64,000 nt of DNA. It comes from Streptomyces zagrosensis (GTDB lineage: Bacteria; Actinomycetota; Actinomycetes; Streptomycetales; Streptomycetaceae). Below, piece after piece: positions 53,127-62,976 of this stretch. The notes under the pieces were generated by a model. It was not told the origin of the DNA. It did not search any database and saw only the letters and a list, made by a program, of their open reading frames with translations. How positions within the stretch are numbered: the stretch's first letter is position 1; every line of letters begins with the position of its first letter. The position numbers and the translations under genes are program-made. The DNA lies in NCBI RefSeq assembly GCF_014203645.1, contig NZ_JACHJL010000004.1:434001-498000 (forward strand), in the 5' to 3' direction.

Positions 53127-54656
53127 CTAGGCCCCGCCCCCGAGGCCACTCAATACTGACTGCGCACGCTGTTCTGCGTCGCTTCCGACCGTCAAGTCGG
53201 GCGCGATGCCCACGCCCTCGACTCCGCGGCCGACCGGGGTGTGGTACTGCCCCACGGTCTCTTCGGCGACCGAGCCGTCCGGGCGCTCGGTCGGCAGTTG
53301 GACCGTGCCCTTGCCGAAGGTCTGCGAGCCGACGACGACGGCCCGGCCCCGGTCTTGCAACGCTCCGGTCAGTAGCTCGCCTGCGCTCATCGTGCCGCCG
53401 TCCACCAGCACCACCAGCGGCGTTTGGGTGTCACCGCCAGGCTCGGCGTTGAGTACCTGCTGGTCACCGCGTACGTCATAGGTGGCGACCAGGCCGCCAT
53501 CGAGAAAGGCAGACGCCGCGGTGACGGCCTCGGTGACCAGGCCGCCGGAGTTGCCGCGCAGGTCAAGAATGACGCCGTCGTCGTCGGGTGCGGCGCGTAC
53601 CGCGCGGCGCACCTGGTTGCCGGTGTCCTTGGTGAAGGACTCGATCTTGATCCGGGTCGCGTCGGGTTCTCCGCTGGTCAGCCGGTCTACAGTGACGTTT
53701 CTTGCGGCGAGTCGCGAGCGGCGCAGGGTCTCGGTCCACTGGCGGCCGGCGCGCTCCAAACCGAGCACCACCTGACTACCGGAAGCCTCGTCGGCCGTAC
53801 GCCGCGCCCCGCTGTCCTCGCGCGAAGCCGACCCGTCAGGCCCTGTGCTCCGCTCCTCCGCGCCGTTCTCCGGCGCGCGGTCAGCCTCGCCAGCGGGACT
53901 GCCTTCCCGTACGGGGCCGGCCTCGCGCGTGCTGTCTCCGCCTGCGGCGCTCCCACGCGCTGCTGCACCGGGCCCATCGGCGCCACTGGTGCCATCGACT
54001 GCGCCGGGCCGCTGCCCGGTCCCATCGGCCGCTTCCCGCGTTCCGCCGGCCGCGCCAGTCGGCTCATCCGTCATGTCGCCGCGCAGCCGGGCGACGACCT
54101 CGGTGACGGGTCTGCCCGTCACCGGCACGCCGTCGATGGATCTCAGTCGGTCGCCGGTGCGCACACCGGCTCGTGCGGCCGGGCTTCCGGGCTGGACCCG
54201 GTCCACCGCGATGGTGCCATCGGGCATGCGGCGGGCCCACAGTCCGACGCCCACGTACTGGCCGTCGAGGCCGCGCCGAAACCCCTCGTACTCGCGGCGT
54301 GAGTACACCGAGCTCCACCGGTCACCGCTGCGGCTCACCTCATGCGACGGGAGGTCATACCCCGGTACCTTCGCAGCGGGAGTGCCGCCCTCGCCGTGCG
54401 GCTCGTCGGCGGCGCGGGAGTTGGCTACGAGGGAGTCGGCGACGGGGTACGAGGGGATGCGGACCGCGCGCTGTGACTGCTCCGAAGGGGTCTCGTCCCC
54501 CCAGGAACCGGTGGCCGCGCCGGTCGCAAGGACGCTGGCGAATACCAAGGTCAGGGCGGCCCCGCGGCGGGTACGGCGGAGCCGACGCTCGGCGTCCATG
54601 GGCTGCGTTCCAGCCGGAGCGGAGCGGAGCGGATGGTTCATCCACAGGCCCGACAT
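53127..54656 (-). CDS. S41-family C-terminal-processing protease with a split PDZ domain
   Basis: 509 aa. A signal/anchor segment (residues about 33-50) is followed by a PDZ domain starting YVGVGLWARRMPDGTIAVDRVQPGSPAARAG. Residues about 195-293 are a Gly/Asp/Glu/Ala-rich insert inside the PDZ domain (between VVARLRGD and SQVVLGLERAG). The catalytic domain follows: RIKIESFTKDT, serine 424 in GGTMSAGELL and lysine 449 in TFGKGTVQ. It cleaves proteins outside the membrane. ATG 54656 is used; ATG 54641 is an alternative. It sits between ftsX (67 bp) and smpB (18 bp). Confidence 0.9.
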   Translation of the reverse strand: MSGLWMNHPLRSAPAGTQPMDAERRLRRTRRGAALTLVFASVLATGAATGSWGDETPSEQSQRAVRIPSYPVADSLVANSRAADEPHGEGGTPAAKVPGYDLPSHEVSRSGDRWSSVYSRREYEGFRRGLDGQYVGVGLWARRMPDGTIAVDRVQPGSPAARAGVRTGDRLRSIDGVPVTGRPVTEVVARLRGDMTDEPTGAAGGTREAADGTGQRPGAVDGTSGADGPGAAARGSAAGGDSTREAGPVREGSPAGEADRAPENGAEERSTGPDGSASREDSGARRTADEASGSQVVLGLERAGRQWTETLRRSRLAARNVTVDRLTSGEPDATRIKIESFTKDTGNQVRRAVRAAPDDDGVILDLRGNSGGLVTEAVTAASAFLDGGLVATYDVRGDQQVLNAEPGGDTQTPLVVLVDGGTMSAGELLTGALQDRGRAVVVGSQTFGKGTVQLPTERPDGSVAEETVGQYHTPVGRGVEGVGIAPDLTVGSDAEQRAQSVLSGLGGGA

Positions 54657-54723
54657 GCCGGTGAGTCTAGGCCACCGCAGGGCGCCGCACGGGGTGTTGG
54701 CCGCACGACGCCCTGGGCGTATG

Positions 54724-55635
54724 TCACACCTTGAGGTACTTGCGCAACGCGAAGAAGGCAGCAAGAGCCGGCATGAGCAGGCCGATCGCGAGCACCAACG
54801 GCAGTTTCACGACCACCGCGTCCCAGCCGATGAAGTCGATCACGCTGATGTGATCCGCGAGCCAGCCGTTCACCAGGACCTGCTGCCCGGTGACGAGCAG
54901 GACGCAGGCGAGGATCGCGCCGATCAGACCGGCGATGGCGGCTTCCATGATGAACGGCATCTGGATGTAGAAGCTCGATGCACCCACCAGCCGCATGATG
55001 CCGGTCTCCCGGCGGCGGCTGAACGCCGAGACGCGGACGGTGTTGACGATCAGGAGCAGGGCGACCACGAGCATCAGCGCCATCACACCGAGCGCCGCGA
55101 AGTTCATGCCGCTGAGCAGGTTGAAGAGTGGTTCGAGTACGGCCTTTTGGTCCTGTACCTCCTGCACTCCCGGTCTGGAGGCGAAGGCGCTGGAGATGAC
55201 CTTGTACTGCTCCGGGTCCTTGAGCTTGACCCGAAAGGACTCCTGCATCTGATCAGCCGTCAGAGAGCTGGCCAGCGGGGAGTCGCCGAACTCCTCCTTG
55301 TAGTGCTTGAACGCCTCTTCGCTGCTCTCGAAGTGGACCGTCTCGACCAGGTTCATCCGCCCCAGCTCGGCGCGGATCTCCTTCTTCTGGTCATCGGTGA
55401 CGGCGCCCTTGTCGCAGTTGGGCGAGGTCTCCTTGTCGTTCTTGTTGCACAGGAAGATCGAGACGTTGACCTTGTCGTACCAGTAGCCCTTCATCGAATC
55501 GACCTGCTCGCTCATCAGCAGGGACGCCCCGAACAGGGCGAGTGAAAGGGCCACGGAGACGATCACAGCGAAGGTCATCGTCAGATTGCGACGGAGACCG
55601 ACGCCGATCTCCGACAGGACGAACTGGGCGCGCAT
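54724..55635 (-). CDS. ftsX: Cell-division ABC permease FtsX
   Basis: 303 aa with four membrane helices. A large extracellular loop runs from about residue 45 to 165 and includes a Cys pair (FLCNKND and PNCDKG). The helices after 170 include GMNFAALGVMALMLVVALLLIVNTVRVSAFSRRRETGIMRLVGAS. It works with FtsE and, by family knowledge, controls peptidoglycan hydrolases. It starts at ATG 55635, 9 bp after the ftsE stop. Confidence 0.95.
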   Translation of the reverse strand: MRAQFVLSEIGVGLRRNLTMTFAVIVSVALSLALFGASLLMSEQVDSMKGYWYDKVNVSIFLCNKNDKETSPNCDKGAVTDDQKKEIRAELGRMNLVETVHFESSEEAFKHYKEEFGDSPLASSLTADQMQESFRVKLKDPEQYKVISSAFASRPGVQEVQDQKAVLEPLFNLLSGMNFAALGVMALMLVVALLLIVNTVRVSAFSRRRETGIMRLVGASSFYIQMPFIMEAAIAGLIGAILACVLLVTGQQVLVNGWLADHISVIDFIGWDAVVVKLPLVLAIGLLMPALAAFFALRKYLKV

Positions 55636-55644
55636 GGCGTCCTT

Positions 55645-56334
55645 TCAGTGCTGGTAGCCGTAAACGCCGCGCGACTGGTCGCGTACGAGACGGCCCTTTT
55701 CAAGTTCGATAACGCGCTTACGCATCTGATCGACGATTTGCTGATCGTGGGTGGCCATGACCACCGTGGTCCCGGTCCTGTTGATCCGGTCGAGCAGCTT
55801 CATAATGCCGACAGAGGTCTGCGGGTCGAGGTTGCCGGTAGGCTCATCCGCGATCAGGAGCATCGGTCGGTTGACGAACGCGCGGGCGATGGCGACCCGC
55901 TGTTGCTCACCGCCGGACAGCTCGCCCGGCATCCGGTCCTGCTTGCCGCCGAGTCCGACCAGGTCAAGGACCTCGGGCACGGTCTTGCGGATGGCGACGC
56001 GCGGCTTGCCGATCACTTCGAGCGCGAAAGCGACGTTCTCCCCCACGGTCTTGTTGGGGAGCAGTCGGAAGTCCTGGAAGACGGTGCCGAGCTGGCGGCG
56101 CATCTGCGGCACCTTCCAGTTGGACAGCCGTGCGAGGTCCTTGCCCAGCACGTGAACGGCACCGTGACTGGCCCGCTCCTCGCGCAGCAAGAGCCGCAGA
56201 AAGGTGGACTTGCCCGACCCCGAGGAGCCCACCAGGAAGACGAATTCGCCCTTGGCGATCTCCAGCGAAACATCCCGCAGCGCGGGGCGGGTCTGTTTGG
56301 GATAGGTCTTGGAGACATTGTCGAATCGGATCAC
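55645..56334 (-). CDS. ftsE: Cell-division ATPase FtsE
   Basis: 229 aa. Walker A is GSSGSGKST (residues 36-44), the signature [14 protein letters not shown], and Walker [13 protein letters not shown]. It pairs with FtsX. The start is GTG 56334, with no strong ribosome-binding site. Confidence 0.96.
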   Translation of the reverse strand: MIRFDNVSKTYPKQTRPALRDVSLEIAKGEFVFLVGSSGSGKSTFLRLLLREERASHGAVHVLGKDLARLSNWKVPQMRRQLGTVFQDFRLLPNKTVGENVAFALEVIGKPRVAIRKTVPEVLDLVGLGGKQDRMPGELSGGEQQRVAIARAFVNRPMLLIADEPTGNLDPQTSVGIMKLLDRINRTGTTVVMATHDQQIVDQMRKRVIELEKGRLVRDQSRGVYGYQH

Positions 56335-56657
56335 GGGTACACCACGGTCGGCCTGTATCGGCCTGCATAGAGGGCACGGGCTGCCGCTGGCGCGGCTCCC
56401 GTCGGTGAGCGTGACCTTACGCGAACCGCACAGGGGCGCGCAGTCAGCGTCCGAGGTTGGTGCGTCTATTCACGGCGTCATCGGGGACAAAACGACGGCA
56501 ACTCAACGGTGCACCGCCCCCGCGCTGGAGCGATGTGCACGGAGCGCGCCGAAGCGGGAGCAAGCTGACACAGTGGAAGAGGAACAAGCGCCCGTCTCGA
56601 AGCGTTTGCCCTTTGTATAGGCAGCGGCTCCCGCTGCACACGGGAGGAGGAGAGCGC

Positions 56658-56846
56658 ATGACGTTCGACAGGCTTGTCTGCGCCCATTGCGCCAGTCCCG
56701 TCAACGAGGGCCGGTGCCGGGTCTGCCGGGCCCAGCGGCGTACACAGCAGGAAGGCCCGCTCGCCGGGCTCACCCCCGCGATGCTGGTTGCCCTGCTCAT
56801 AGCGCTGATAGCCGTGGCTGCCGTGGCCCACGAATTCGCGGTGTAA
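56658..56846 (+). CDS. Small zinc-ribbon membrane protein (62 aa)
   Basis: CAHCASPVNEGRCRVCRAQRR (residues 8-28) is a four-cysteine zinc ribbon, followed by a single membrane helix (AMLVALLIALIAVAAVAHEF) at about 41-60. GGAGGAGG lies six bases before ATG 56658, one of the best ribosome-binding sites in the window. It is divergent from ftsE. Function unknown; conserved-looking in this neighbourhood. Confidence 0.75.
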   Translation: MTFDRLVCAHCASPVNEGRCRVCRAQRRTQQEGPLAGLTPAMLVALLIALIAVAAVAHEFAV

Positions 56847-57005
56847 CGACCGCACGCCGCACTGCACCGGAGCGAGCGGAGGGTCCGCCGCGGCTGGTGA
56901 TCGCCGTTGGTCATGACGTGAACGCGACCGGTAATCCTGGCGCCTTGGGGATCTTGGGGCCCTCGGCAGGGGCGCACCGGCTACGCACGGACGATGAGCA
57001 TGGAC

Positions 57006-57080
57006 GACGAGGGGCCCGCAGCGCGGGCGGCGCGGACGCTGTAACAACGTCCGCGTGCAGTGCGCTGCGGGCCCCTCGTC
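57006..57080. terminator. Long nested hairpin between two genes
   Basis: Outer arms of 19 bp (57006-57024 and 57062-57080) enclose an inner 8-bp stem (CGCGGACG / CGTCCGCG). It lies 160 bp after the small zinc-ribbon gene. No clear T-run follows. Confidence 0.5.
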
Positions 57081-57135
57081 ATGTTCATCGGCGGGCGACC
57101 GTCATCGGTGTTCGCCCATGCAGCACTCGCCGGTC

Positions 57136-57167
57136 GGCCGTACCAGCCCAGGCCCTCCGGTACGGCC
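57136..57167 (-). terminator. Hairpin after the LAETG surface protein gene
   Basis: GGCCGTACC (57136-57144) and GGTACGGCC (57159-57167) lie 16-47 bp past the minus-strand stop at 57183. Confidence 0.5.
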
Positions 57168-57182
57168 CTATCAGCGCGTTCG

Positions 57183-57932
57183 TCAGGCCGCAGTGGTGTT
57201 ACGGCTGATCAGACGCGGCATGAAGCGGAAGCCGATGCCACCGGCAATCATGGTTGCCGCACCGACGAGCAGGAACGCCGTCTCAGAAGCGCCGGTCTCG
57301 GCCAGCTCTTCCTTCGGCTTGTTCTGCTGCACCTGCTGGGCGCCCGCGCCATCGGTGTCAGTGTTGTCCGCGCAGTCGGTGCCGTCCGTGCCGACCGGGC
57401 AGGTGCCCGAGTCGCCGTTGTCACCGCCAGTGCCACCGCCCGGAGTCGTCGGCTGGGCGGAAGGGCTACCAGCCGGCGGCTCTGAGGGGCTACTGGTCGG
57501 CGGGTTGGTCGGCTGACCGGTGGGCGGAACCGTTGGCGGGTTGGTCGGCGGAGTCGTGGGCGGCGTCGTGGGCGGGTTGCTCGTGGGCGGCGTCGTGGGC
57601 GGGTTGCTCGTGGGCGGCGTCGTGGGCGGGTTGCTCGTGGGCGGCGCACTCGTCGGCGGGGGAATCGTGGGCGGCGCACTCGTGGGCGGGGCGCTCGTCG
57701 TCCCGCTCGGGAGGTGGGAGGGCTCGGACGACGTCGGCGACGGAACGGTCGGGGCCTTGCCCGCAGCGACGTTTACGCCCTGCTTGCTTGTCTCGGCCTG
57801 GACCCCCACCCCGCCAACGCTGACATCAATGCCAACCGCCGAAGCGGCGCCCGCTGCGGTGAGCGACGCGCCAGCGGCGATCACCGTTCCCGCGACGATC
57901 CGCGCAACGCGCAACCGCGTCTTCTTGCTCAT
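57183..57932 (-). CDS. Sortase-anchored Pro/Thr-rich surface protein (LAETG)
   Basis: 249 aa. A signal peptide (residues 1-about 33) is followed by a short globular part, a Pro/Thr/Ser-rich wall-spanning stalk (about 60-165) with repeated TTPPTSNPP, a Cys-pair segment (CPVGTDGTDC) and the sorting signal LAETG near residue 214 with membrane helix and RLISRN tail. LAxTG is the motif of class E sortases. The start is ATG 57932. The stalk is encoded by perfect 27-bp repeats (57556-57636). No sortase gene is in the window. Confidence 0.9.
   Translation of the reverse strand: MSKKTRLRVARIVAGTVIAAGASLTAAGAASAVGIDVSVGGVGVQAETSKQGVNVAAGKAPTVPSPTSSEPSHLPSGTTSAPPTSAPPTIPPPTSAPPTSNPPTTPPTSNPPTTPPTSNPPTTPPTTPPTNPPTVPPTGQPTNPPTSSPSEPPAGSPSAQPTTPGGGTGGDNGDSGTCPVGTDGTDCADNTDTDGAGAQQVQQNKPKEELAETGASETAFLLVGAATMIAGGIGFRFMPRLISRNTTAA
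57556..57636. repeat. Three perfect 27-bp tandem repeats inside the surface protein gene
   Basis: Copies at 57556-57582, 57583-57609 and 57610-57636 are identical and encode nine-residue stalk units. Identity at the DNA level suggests recent expansion; copy number may vary between strains. Confidence 0.9.
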
Positions 57933-58270
57933 CTGCCTGGTACCCCCAGTAGCTGTACTCGTCGATGGAGCAGCTATGTACGGGGCACGGCTCGGGGCTG
58001 CGTCGCGCGGCGCGAATTCAACAACAGGCTGGCCGCGGGCCCCCGTTCACACGCGCCCCAGTGCATACGCATGCCGTGCGCCAGCTTTCCCACTTTTCAC
58101 ACCACCGTCAAGGTCGTTCCGTACGGGATGTCCGCCTTGCTGCTACTTGACGGTCAGCAGGAGATGTAACTGTCACCTAAAAGCTTGCCGCGTACGGACT
58201 GCGGGGCTGCCACGTACAAGCTTGGTGTCGCACGCGCGGGTCAGCACGCCCCGGACCGCTGGTGCTTCTT
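57933..58270. other. Region between the LAETG gene and prfB
   Basis: About 338 bp holding the promoter of the LAETG gene. GGGGGTACCAGGCAG is its likely ribosome-binding region. No gene is supported. Confidence 0.4.
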
Positions 58271-59380
58271 CTACTGCTGCTCCTGCTGCTTGCGCCAGCG
58301 AATGCCCGCTTCGAGGAAGCCGTCGATCTCGCCGTCGAGGACCGCCTGCGGGTTGCCGACCTCGTGGCTGGTACGCAGGTCCTTGACCATCTGGTAGGGG
58401 TGCAGAACGTACGAACGCATCTGGTTGCCCCAGGAGTTGCCGCCGTCGCCCTTGAGCGCGTCCATCTTGGCCTGCTCCTCCCGGCGACGGCGCTCAAGAA
58501 GCTTCGCCTGGAGGACGTTCATCGCGCTCGCCTTGTTCTGGATCTGCGAGCGCTCGTTCTGACAGGAGACGACGATGCCGGTGGGGAGGTGGGTCAACCG
58601 CACGGCGGAGTCGGTGGTGTTGACGCCCTGGCCGCCGGGCCCGGAGGAGCGGTACACATCGATGCGCAGGTCGGCCTCATCGATTTCCACGTGGTCGGTC
58701 TGCTCCACTACCGGGAGCACCTCGACACCGGCGAACGACGTCTGACGACGGCCCTGGTTGTCGAAGGGCGAGATGCGCACCAGGCGGTGAGTGCCCTGCT
58801 CGACGGAGAGCGTGCCGTAGGCGTACGGGATCTGGACGACGAAGGTGGAGGACTTGATGCCCGCCTCTTCCGCGTACGAGGTGTCGTAGACCTCGGTCTT
58901 GTAGCCGTGCCGCTCGGCCCAGCGCAGATACATCCGCTGAAGCTGCTCAGCGAAGTCGGCGGCGTCCACGCCACCGGCCTCGGCCCGAATGTTGACGAGG
59001 GCCTCACGGGCGTCGTACTCACCGGACAGCAGCGTGCGGACCTCCATCTCGTCCAGCGCCTTGCGGACCGACGTCAGCTCGGTGTCGGCCTCGGCCCGCG
59101 CGTCCGCGTCGTCCTCGTCGTCGGCGAGCTCGAAGAGCACCTCAAGGTCGTCGATCCGGCTCCGCAGTTCCTCGGTCCTGCGAAGCTGCCCCTGGAGGTA
59201 GGAGAGCTTGCTGGTCACCTTCTGCGCGTTCTCCGGGTCCTCCCAGAGGGAGGGCACCGCCGCCTGCTCCTCAAGCACGGCAATGTCGGCCCTCATCTTG
59301 TCCAGATTGAGGACCGCCTCGATCGACCCCATGGTGGAGGAGAGGGACTTCAGCTCTTCGGATACATCGACGACTGCCAC
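58271..59380 (-). CDS. prfB: Peptide chain release factor 2
   Basis: 369 aa, a release factor for UGA and UAA. The stop-codon-reading tripeptide SPF is at residues 204-206, and the peptide-release GGQ is at 249-251 in [14 protein letters not shown]. The frame is open throughout, so the autoregulatory +1 frameshift seen in many bacteria is absent. The start is GTG 59380. Confidence 0.97.
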   Translation of the reverse strand: MAVVDVSEELKSLSSTMGSIEAVLNLDKMRADIAVLEEQAAVPSLWEDPENAQKVTSKLSYLQGQLRRTEELRSRIDDLEVLFELADDEDDADARAEADTELTSVRKALDEMEVRTLLSGEYDAREALVNIRAEAGGVDAADFAEQLQRMYLRWAERHGYKTEVYDTSYAEEAGIKSSTFVVQIPYAYGTLSVEQGTHRLVRISPFDNQGRRQTSFAGVEVLPVVEQTDHVEIDEADLRIDVYRSSGPGGQGVNTTDSAVRLTHLPTGIVVSCQNERSQIQNKASAMNVLQAKLLERRRREEQAKMDALKGDGGNSWGNQMRSYVLHPYQMVKDLRTSHEVGNPQAVLDGEIDGFLEAGIRWRKQQEQQ

Positions 59381-59574
59381 ACCCCCAGCCTAACGGCTAT
59401 GCGGCCGACGCCCGCCCGGCTGCACCACGCTCGCTTAGCCTCCACCGGTCCGCAACCGCTCTGAGCTGGGATGCAGGCCCGCGGGGCAGCGACCGCGGGG
59501 CCGGGCGGCCCGGACCTCGACGCCGCGCCCCTCGTCGCAAGGGGTCGCGGCCTCGATCGGACGGCCCGACCCCG

Positions 59575-60948
59575 TCAGGGGCTGCGTTCGGGCTGGTGCA
59601 CCCCGGGGGCCTCGGTATCCCCGCCGCCGTCGCCGCCGACCGCGAGGTAGCCGCCTACCCCCGCGGCGAGGAGCGCGGCGGCTGCGGCGGCGCCGAGCTT
59701 GACCCGGCGGCGGCGTACCGCCTCGGGCTCCGATCGGTGCCGGGCCGAGCCCGCACGGCGCTGGCCACTGGCGCGGGGGGCGCGAGCTGTGCCATGCGCG
59801 CCACCCGCCAGCTCGTCCGAGCTGGGGGCCCGCATGCTGGTGTGGGTGTCACGGCTGGAGTCGGCAACGGCACCGGGCACCAACGGCACCGCGCCGCGCC
59901 GCCGTGGCTCACCGGCGGCGCCCCGGCCGTCTGCCGCACCGGCCGGGGGCTGTGGGGCGCCGTTCTCGTAACCGCCGTACTCGTTCTCCGCCTCATCGCC
60001 CGGCTCGTCGATGTCGAGCGGGGGCATGCCAACGAGGCCGGGGAGTAGTTCACGCAGCCGGGCGGCCAGTTCTGCGGCGCGCAGCCGGGACGCCGGGGCC
60101 TTGGCCAGGCACTGCACTATGAGCTGCCACAGCTCGTCCGGGATGCCGGGCAGCGGGGCGACGGTCTCGGTCACGTGCCGTCTGAGCACCGCGCCCGGGT
60201 GCCCGCCACCGAACGGGGTGAAGCCCGCGAGCAGCTCGTACAACACGGTGGCCAGTGCGTACACATCGACGCTCGCCCGCGGCGGCAGGCCCTCGATGAT
60301 CTCGGGGGCGAGGTAGTCGGGGGTGCCGATGACGCTGTGGCTGCTCGGGGTGCGGGCGCCGGTGCCCGAGCCGTCCTTGCCCTGGGCACGGGCCCGGCGA
60401 GGCGAGTCCACCAGGCGCGCGATACCGAAGTCGGTGAGCAGCGCGGGGTGCGAGCCGCCCGGGCCGAGCGGGCCTTGCATGTCGAGGAGGACGTTTTCGG
60501 GTTTGACGTCGCGGTGCACGATCTGCGCCGAGTGTGCGGCGGCGAGCCCATCGGCGACGTCGGCGACGATGGCGACAGCGGCCTCCGGGGCGAGGCGGCG
60601 CTCGTGGTCGAGTCGGGTGCGCAGGTCAGTGCCCCGGATCAGGTCCATGACCAGCGCGAGGTCATTGCCGTCCACGACGAGATCGCGCACGCCGACGACA
60701 TGGGGGTGGTCCAGGCTCAGCAGCGCGGCCCGTTCCTGGACGAACCGGCCGACGAGTTCCTGGTCGGAGGCGAGTTCCTCGCGCAGCAGCTTGATGGCGA
60801 CCGGCCCGTCCGGGCCCTCGCCCAGCCACACCGTGCCGACGCTGCCACGCCCTAGGACCTGGCCTGCGGTGTACCGGCTACCGATCTTCCGTGCCAAGGC
60901 TGCTCCGACTTGTCGTCTGACGGTGTTCAACGTCGTACGCGGTGTCAC
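59575..60948 (-). CDS. pkaB: Serine/threonine protein kinase (PkaB type)
   Basis: 457 aa. The Gly-rich loop LGRGSVGTVW, Lys53, HRD at 145-147 (VHRDVKPENVLL), DFG at 173-175 and the GTPDYLAPE activation segment show an active kinase. It is followed by an acidic linker and an Arg-rich stretch, then one membrane helix near residues 420-440 and a short outside tail. The symbol is by position next to a PkaA-type kinase, as in S. coelicolor. The start is GTG 60948; a later start near the kinase domain is possible. Confidence 0.85.
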   Translation of the reverse strand: MTPRTTLNTVRRQVGAALARKIGSRYTAGQVLGRGSVGTVWLGEGPDGPVAIKLLREELASDQELVGRFVQERAALLSLDHPHVVGVRDLVVDGNDLALVMDLIRGTDLRTRLDHERRLAPEAAVAIVADVADGLAAAHSAQIVHRDVKPENVLLDMQGPLGPGGSHPALLTDFGIARLVDSPRRARAQGKDGSGTGARTPSSHSVIGTPDYLAPEIIEGLPPRASVDVYALATVLYELLAGFTPFGGGHPGAVLRRHVTETVAPLPGIPDELWQLIVQCLAKAPASRLRAAELAARLRELLPGLVGMPPLDIDEPGDEAENEYGGYENGAPQPPAGAADGRGAAGEPRRRGAVPLVPGAVADSSRDTHTSMRAPSSDELAGGAHGTARAPRASGQRRAGSARHRSEPEAVRRRRVKLGAAAAAALLAAGVGGYLAVGGDGGGDTEAPGVHQPERSP

Positions 60949-61185
60949 TCACGGCCCCGGCACCAGCGGGCCGGGGTCAGCGACAAAGTTACGCGGCTCT
61001 TGGCCGGTTGAGGGGCCTAGATCGGGCCTGTTGACCGTTACGAGGGGATTTGCCCTGTTGGAGTGTCGATAAATCGCCACGGTCGTGACCGGGTTTGATG
61101 TATCCGATCCCGCCCATGTGCCCTACTCCTGCGCCCTACCTCTACGCCCTACCCCCGGAGGTCATCTCCCGAGGCAGGGCGTCCG

Positions 61186-62976
61186 TCAGCTCGGGCCACC
61201 CACGTCGGAGATCCAGCCCTTCACGTCCGTGATCCAGTCCTTCGACGCCTCCCAGAAGCTCTTCCCGTCAGCGACCCAGTCCTGCAACGGCGTCAACTCC
61301 CAGACCAGCCAGGCACCGACGAACAGGATCAGGACCACGAACAGGCAGCCCTTGAGGCAGCCAAGTCCCGGAATCCGCGTCCGGTTCGGGCTGGGCGAGC
61401 GCGGCTCACGACGCGAAGGCGCAGGCTCGGGCGCGGGCGACGGGGGCGCATACCGCTGGGGCTGCGGCTCTTGCTGCCTGCGGCGCGACTGCCGCTGGGG
61501 CTGTTGCGGCTGCTGTTGTTGTTGCTGCTGTGCGTACGGGGCGGGGGCGGGTCCGCGCTGCTGTTGCGGCGGGTAGGGCTGCTGCCCGTACGGCTGTTGT
61601 TGCGGCTGACGTTGTTGTTGCTGTTGTTGAGGCTGATGCTGCGGCTGCTGTTGTGGCGGCTGGAGCCGCGGAGACTGTTGTGGCGCGGGGCGGCGTTGGG
61701 GGCGGCGGCGCAGCGGGTCCTGGCTCGGGTCGAGGTACTGGACCTGGGTTTGGTCGTTGCGGTCGCGGGCCGCGCGCATCTGGTTTTGCCAGGGGTGCTC
61801 CCCGTCAGGCTGCTGGCCCTGCTGCCCGCCGGGGCCCGGCGGAACCGGCGGCATGGCGCGGGTGGCACCGTCCGCGTTCGCCGGTCCGGAACCTGAAGGC
61901 AACACCTGAGTCGGGTCGGCGTGCGGACCGGCGTGCGGGCCGGGGGCACCCGTCGATGGCAGCACGCTGGTGGCGGCGCCCGGATCGTAGCCGCCCGCAG
62001 CCGAGGGAAGGACCTGCGTGGGGTCCGCGTCGCCGCCGCTGTTCGGGACCGGCGCGGGCTGCGGATCGGGGGCGAGCAGCGCGCCAACGCCGAGCGCGGC
62101 CTCGGCCTGCGCGGCCGATGCGTGTACCCCGATGCCGGCGGCGACGGTGCGCAGCGCATGGGCCAAGGTCTCGGCGCTCGGCCGCTCCTCGGGCCGCTTG
62201 CGCAGACAGCGCTCGATGCACGTCCACAGGGGCTCGGGCGCGGTCGTCGGGCGCCGCGGTTCCTCGCTGAGATGCCGGTGAAGCACCTCAAGCGCCGTGT
62301 TGCCCGCGAACGGGGGCCGCCCGGTGATCAGTTCGTACAGCAAGATGCCCGCGCCGTAGATGTCCACCGCTGAGGTCTGCGGGCGGCCCTCGGCGGACTC
62401 GGGCGCGATGTAGGCCGGGGTGCCGACGAACTCGTGGGTACGAGTCAGCCCCGGGGAGTCGGCGAGGCGGGCGATGCCGAAGTCGGTGAGCATCGGGTGC
62501 ATCTGCTCGCCGTCCCGGCCGCCCGCGACGAGGACGTTGGCGGGCTTGAGGTCGCGATGTACGACGCCATCGGCGTGGCTCGCGGCGAGCGCGTCGGCGA
62601 TCTGCGCGGTGAGCAGCGCGGCGGCCACCGGCGTGAACGGCCCGTTGGCCCGCAGATAACCGTGCAGGTCGGGCCCATCGACCAGGTCCATCACCAGGGC
62701 GAGCAAATCACCCTCGACGACCAGGTCACGGGTGCGGACAATGTTGGGGTGGGTGAGCCGCAGGAGGACGGAACGCTCGCGCAGGAAGCGCATCACGATC
62801 TCGGGATCGTGCGCCAACTCCTCCTTGAGGACCTTGATCGCTACGGTCTCACCGGGCTGCCCGGCCACAGCGGCCTCGGCGCCCGCTGCCTCCCGCTGGC
62901 GGGCCCGCCAAACGGTGCCAGTGGCTCCGCGTCCGAGCGGCTCCTCTAGCAGGTACTTGCTGCCTACCGGCCGCAC
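61186..62976 (-). CDS. pkaA: Serine/threonine protein kinase (PkaA type) with Gln/Pro-rich linker
   Basis: 596 aa. The kinase domain spans residues 8-270 (Lys48, HRD 140-142, DFG 165-167). A linker contains three PTQVLPS-type motifs (ADPTQVLPS, ATSVLPS, ADPTQVLPS), which look like phospho-acceptor or FHA-binding sites. A long Gln/Pro/Arg-rich run (about 420-525) follows, then one membrane helix (CLFVVLILFVGAWLVW) and a short outer tail. GTG 62976 has GGGAG eight bases upstream. The upstream frame to 63384 is not kinase-like. An FHA-type partner may be the next gene to the right. Confidence 0.88.
   Translation of the reverse strand: MRPVGSKYLLEEPLGRGATGTVWRARQREAAGAEAAVAGQPGETVAIKVLKEELAHDPEIVMRFLRERSVLLRLTHPNIVRTRDLVVEGDLLALVMDLVDGPDLHGYLRANGPFTPVAAALLTAQIADALAASHADGVVHRDLKPANVLVAGGRDGEQMHPMLTDFGIARLADSPGLTRTHEFVGTPAYIAPESAEGRPQTSAVDIYGAGILLYELITGRPPFAGNTALEVLHRHLSEEPRRPTTAPEPLWTCIERCLRKRPEERPSAETLAHALRTVAAGIGVHASAAQAEAALGVGALLAPDPQPAPVPNSGGDADPTQVLPSAAGGYDPGAATSVLPSTGAPGPHAGPHADPTQVLPSGSGPANADGATRAMPPVPPGPGGQQGQQPDGEHPWQNQMRAARDRNDQTQVQYLDPSQDPLRRRPQRRPAPQQSPRLQPPQQQPQHQPQQQQQQRQPQQQPYGQQPYPPQQQRGPAPAPYAQQQQQQQPQQPQRQSRRRQQEPQPQRYAPPSPAPEPAPSRREPRSPSPNRTRIPGLGCLKGCLFVVLILFVGAWLVWELTPLQDWVADGKSFWEASKDWITDVKGWISDVGGPS

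Noticed and set aside
58271..59380. Programmed +1 frameshift in prfB
   Set aside because: The frame is open from GTG 59380 through SPF and GGQ, with no internal UGA and slip site.
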